Origin: Fidelibacterota bacterium MT.SAG.3
GTDB taxonomy: Bacteria; Fidelibacterota; SORT01
Length of the DNA: 64,000 nucleotides
Assembly (NCBI GenBank): GCA_004402895.1
Contig: SORT01000005.1
Coordinates: 1 to 64,000, forward strand
Reading direction: 5' to 3'
The notes under the pieces are model-generated. The model worked only from the letters and a program-made list of their open reading frames with translations. It was not told the origin of the DNA and made no database searches. Position 1 is the stretch's first letter; every line of letters starts with the position of its first letter. Shown here piece by piece: positions 61,563 through 64,000 of the stretch. The translations under genes and the position numbers were made by a program.

Positions 61563-62537
61563 TTGGATCTAAAAGGTAAGGATTATATAGAAACAGCTGA
61601 TTGGTCGAACGAGGAGCTAGAGGAACTGCTGCGGGTCGCGGGTGAATTGAAAGATGATTTTAAGAACGGCAGACCGCACAGACGGCTGCCTGATAAAACT
61701 CTTTTCATGCTCTTCTTCGATAAATCCACGCGGACAAGGAATTCGTTTGAGGCGGGTATGACTCAATTAGGCGGTCATGCGCATTTCATAGATTCAGAAA
61801 CTTCCCAGATATCGCATGGTGAAAGTCCGAAAGATATGGGAATAATACTCTCAGGTTATGGACACGGCATAGCGATTCGTCACGACCTTTTCCCGGGAGA
61901 GGGCAATAAATATCTGCGTGAAGTTGCTGAACACGCCGGAATACCTGTACTGAATATGCAGTGCGATATCGACCATCCGTGTCAAACACTTGCCGATCTG
62001 ATGACTATCAGGGAAATTTACGGGAGTGACCTGAAAGGAAGGAAAATAGCGGTTAGCTGGGCATACGCTCCCTCTTATGCGAAGCCGATGTCCGTTCCGC
62101 AGGGATTGATATCTCTCATGTCGCGTTTCGGCATGGACGTGGTTCTTGCGCATCCTCCGGAATTCAAACTGATGCCGGAGATAATTGAAAAGGCAGAAAA
62201 ATTCGCAGAGGAGAACGGCACTAAATTTGAGGTGGTCGATTCGATGGAAGCGGCGTTTGAGGATGCGGACGTTGTCTATCCTAAGAGTTGGGGATGTATC
62301 GACTTATTCGAAAAACCTGAAGAATCGATTGAATTATCAAAAAAATATAAGGATTGGATCTGTGACGATAAATTAATGAAAATAGCAAAGGATGAATCTA
62401 TATATATGCATTGTCTTCCTGCCGATAGGAACAATGAGGTCACTGATGAAGTTATCGACGGCAGACAATCTGTGGTATATCAGGAAGCGGAGAACAGACT
62501 GCACACTTGCAAAGCGATAATGGCATTGACGATGTGA
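61563..62537 (+). CDS. ygeW: YgeW-family carbamoyltransferase
   Basis: 324 residues from TTG 61563, with GGAG ten bases upstream. Transcarbamoylase motifs: carbamoyl-phosphate loop STRTRNSFEAG (~55), DHPCQTLADLMT (~137) and substrate loop HCLPADRNNEVTDEVIDG (~283). SWAYAPSYAKPMSVPQ is specific to the YgeW branch rather than ornithine or aspartate enzymes. E. coli YgeW is longer (~396). In this setting it likely works backwards, phosphorolysing a ureido compound to carbamoyl phosphate, which would yield ATP via a carbamate kinase not seen here. Confidence 0.9.
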   Translation: MDLKGKDYIETADWSNEELEELLRVAGELKDDFKNGRPHRRLPDKTLFMLFFDKSTRTRNSFEAGMTQLGGHAHFIDSETSQISHGESPKDMGIILSGYGHGIAIRHDLFPGEGNKYLREVAEHAGIPVLNMQCDIDHPCQTLADLMTIREIYGSDLKGRKIAVSWAYAPSYAKPMSVPQGLISLMSRFGMDVVLAHPPEFKLMPEIIEKAEKFAEENGTKFEVVDSMEAAFEDADVVYPKSWGCIDLFEKPEESIELSKKYKDWICDDKLMKIAKDESIYMHCLPADRNNEVTDEVIDGRQSVVYQEAENRLHTCKAIMALTM

Positions 62538-62544
62538 GCTGATT

Positions 62545-63765
62545 TTGACTTTTGTAACAAATTTAGAGTGTATCGAGTGCGGCGAAACCTATGAAAAAGA
62601 AGGGATCCATTACCTTTGCTCTAATTGCGGTGGGAACTTGGAAGTCAATTATGATTATTCCGCCGCCGCCGAAGAATGGCACAGATATGAAGCCAAGAAG
62701 GGGAATGAACTTTCAATATGGAGATACGCGCCGCTTTTACCTGTAGAACCGATTCAGTTCGGCGGATTGAACGTAGGTTGGACTCAGCTGATCGAGAGTG
62801 TCAGACTGAAAGAACTGCTCGGAATGCCTAACCTGTCGCTTAAAGACGACAGTAAAAATCCGACTGCTTCTTTGAAAGACAGGGCAACTGCCATTGCACT
62901 GGCTCGGAGTTTGGAGAACGGTGCGGAGGTCATAACTTGTGCTTCTACAGGAAATGCTGCCTCTTCATTAGCCGGTCTCGGCGCGTCGATAGGAGCAACG
63001 GTCAAGATTTTCGTACCTGAAAATGCGTCGAGAGCTAAGGTAGCACAAATGCTTTTATATGGAGCAGAAGTGTTCAAGGTAAAGGGGAGTTATGATGATG
63101 CATTCGACCTTTGCATTAAGGCGACTGAAAAGTTTGGATGGTATAACAGGAGCTCGGGATTCAACCCGTATCTTTCCGAAGGGAAGAAGACGGTCGCTTA
63201 TGAGATCTGCGAACAGCTAATGTGGAATCCTCCCGACGCTATCATAGTGCCTGTCGGTGACGGTTGTATTATCGGAGGTGTTCATAAAGGCTTGAAAGAT
63301 CTGATCGAAATCGGTGTAATCTCTGAAATGCCGCGTCTAATTGCAGTTCAAGCCGACGGCGCTAATTCTATTGTCAAGGCGTTTGAGAGCGGAGAAGAGA
63401 TAGGAACAACATCCGGGACCACAATTGCCGATGGGATCGCGGTTGGTAAACCTCGTGAAGGAGTGAAGGCGCTCCGTGCCGTAAGTGAGACGAATGGATA
63501 TGCCCTAAGCGTTTCGGATAAAGAGATTCTCGAAGCTGTCAGAACACTCACAGAGACGGCTGGAGTTTTTGTTGAACCGTCTGCAGCCGCAACATTAGCC
63601 GGATTGAATAAGTTACTGAGCAGCAGTGTCTTATCGCAAAACGATAGAGTGGTATTATTGCTTACCGGGCATGGATTAAAAGCGCCTGAAGCTGCTATCG
63701 GCGATCTGAAAGCCACGACGATAGAACCTGATATTTCCGATGTTGAAAAGGTGTTAGAAGGTTAA
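62545..63765 (+). CDS. Threonine-synthase-like PLP enzyme of the purine cluster
   Basis: 406 residues from TTG 62545. N-terminal zinc ribbon with Cys 9, 12, 25 and 28, then the ThrC-type fold II core: PLP lysine in NPTASLKDRATAIALA (~112), CASTGNAASSLAGLGA, VPVGDGCIIGGVHKGL, and FVEPSAAATLAGL. Genuine threonine synthases resemble this, but thrA and thrB are absent and the gene is embedded between ygeW and the hydroxylase 2Fe-2S subunit. Release of ammonia from a diamino acid, giving pyruvate, is a plausible role shared with or divided from the CysK-like enzyme. Confidence 0.8.
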   Translation: MTFVTNLECIECGETYEKEGIHYLCSNCGGNLEVNYDYSAAAEEWHRYEAKKGNELSIWRYAPLLPVEPIQFGGLNVGWTQLIESVRLKELLGMPNLSLKDDSKNPTASLKDRATAIALARSLENGAEVITCASTGNAASSLAGLGASIGATVKIFVPENASRAKVAQMLLYGAEVFKVKGSYDDAFDLCIKATEKFGWYNRSSGFNPYLSEGKKTVAYEICEQLMWNPPDAIIVPVGDGCIIGGVHKGLKDLIEIGVISEMPRLIAVQADGANSIVKAFESGEEIGTTSGTTIADGIAVGKPREGVKALRAVSETNGYALSVSDKEILEAVRTLTETAGVFVEPSAAATLAGLNKLLSSSVLSQNDRVVLLLTGHGLKAPEAAIGDLKATTIEPDISDVEKVLEG

Positions 63766-63766
63766 T

Positions 63767-64000
63767 ATGTCTAAGTATAATATAACGCTTGAACTAAACG
63801 GCGTAAAACGCTCAAACATAGTTGACACTGAGAAATTACTTCTCAATTATATAAGAGAAGATTTACATTTGACAGGTACAAAAGAATCTTGTGGAGAAGG
63901 CGAATGCGGTTCATGCACGATCATCATGGATGGAGAAGCCGTGAACTCATGTTTGATACTTGCCGTGGAAGCTGACAAAACTAAGATAACTACAATTGAA
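63767..64000 (+). CDS. xdhC: 2Fe-2S subunit of the molybdenum hydroxylase (3' truncated by window edge)
   Basis: 78 codons remain. ITLELNGVKRS, LLLNYIREDLHLTGTKESCGEGECGSC: the CxxxxCxxC plus a later Cys (NSC) of plant-type 2Fe-2S ferredoxin domains in xanthine dehydrogenase and CO dehydrogenase small subunits (residues cited in part). It begins one base after the ThrC-like stop and should pair with the large subunit at 53651. The second, helical 2Fe-2S domain lies beyond the window. Confidence 0.88.
   Translation, partial: MSKYNITLELNGVKRSNIVDTEKLLLNYIREDLHLTGTKESCGEGECGSCTIIMDGEAVNSCLILAVEADKTKITTIE

Noticed and set aside
1-64000. CRISPR arrays, rRNA genes, phage or transposase genes
   Set aside because: No regularly spaced direct repeats, rRNA sequence, or recombinase/transposase motifs were seen on either strand.

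Overview
The window reads as chromosomal DNA of an uncultivated bacterium of the FCB group (Marinimicrobia/Ignavibacteria/Calditrichota-like). This is inferred from two secreted proteins with FCB-type C-terminal sorting domains (one with a YPNPFNPST box), a GH3/beta-lactamase-fold fusion of the kind common in that group, and a diderm envelope (secretin). TTG starts are frequent. Promoters of sigma70 type (TTGACA-N17-TATATT/TATAAT) and sigma54 type (TGGCAC-N5-TTGCT) are both visible. No phage, insertion sequence with transposase, or CRISPR array was seen.

Layout. 1-1.4 kb: tail of a surface protein and a small membrane protein. 1.6-9.5 kb: MerR-like regulator, ExeA-like ATPase and a compact type IV pilus operon (PilM/N fusion, PilO, PilP, secretin PilQ, PilT, PilU). 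9.5-11.3 kb: membrane protein and gltX. 11.3-15 kb: a selenium patch, with a DUF3179 protein whose conserved Cys codon is an in-frame TGA, an ArsR regulator with a decayed SRPBCC partner, and a selD that is itself a UGA-containing selenoprotein gene. 15-18.4 kb: TPM protein, nucleotidyltransferase, LemA and an M50 protease. 18.4-22.6 kb: an orphan NtrC-family activator and a three-gene operon of exported proteins (two with Cys-rich ribbons) behind a sigma54 promoter. 22.7-26.4 kb: FMN riboswitch plus ribD-ribE-ribBA-ribH. 26.4-37.5 kb: beta-propeller secreted protein, adenosine deaminase, DUF84 NTPase, PqqD-like protein, OPT transporter, a sigma54-driven mini zinc-ribbon protein, a TPR protein, a secreted EEP-fold protein and a Cys-rich lipoprotein. 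37.7-43.6 kb: polA, nadB, ndk, a deoxyribosyltransferase-like protein and HU. 43.7-52.2 kb: a muropeptide-recycling-like operon (BadF-type kinase, alr, GH3/beta-lactamase-fold lipoprotein, two SSS symporters). 52.2-53.4 kb: a sigma54-driven RRM protein with a possible leader peptide, and tRNA-Leu(CAG). 53.6-64 kb: the selenium-linked purine cluster (molybdenum hydroxylase large subunit, YgfK, SsnA, a CysK-like PLP enzyme, YgeY, YgeW, a ThrC-like PLP enzyme, and the start of the 2Fe-2S subunit), running off the right edge.

How it fits together. SelD makes selenophosphate, which would feed selenocysteine (in SelD itself and probably the DUF3179 protein) and, by family knowledge, the labile selenium of selenium-dependent molybdenum hydroxylases such as the one encoded at 53.6 kb. 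The hydroxylase/YgfK/SsnA/YgeY/YgeW set matches gene sets linked to anaerobic purine or urate breakdown. Here a short YgfK without its flavin domain and two fold-type-II PLP enzymes stand where a full-length YgfK and YgeX would be expected. A second theme is a possible sigma54 regulon: the NtrC-like activator sits next to one sigma54 promoter, and two more lie upstream of a mini zinc-ribbon protein and the RRM protein.
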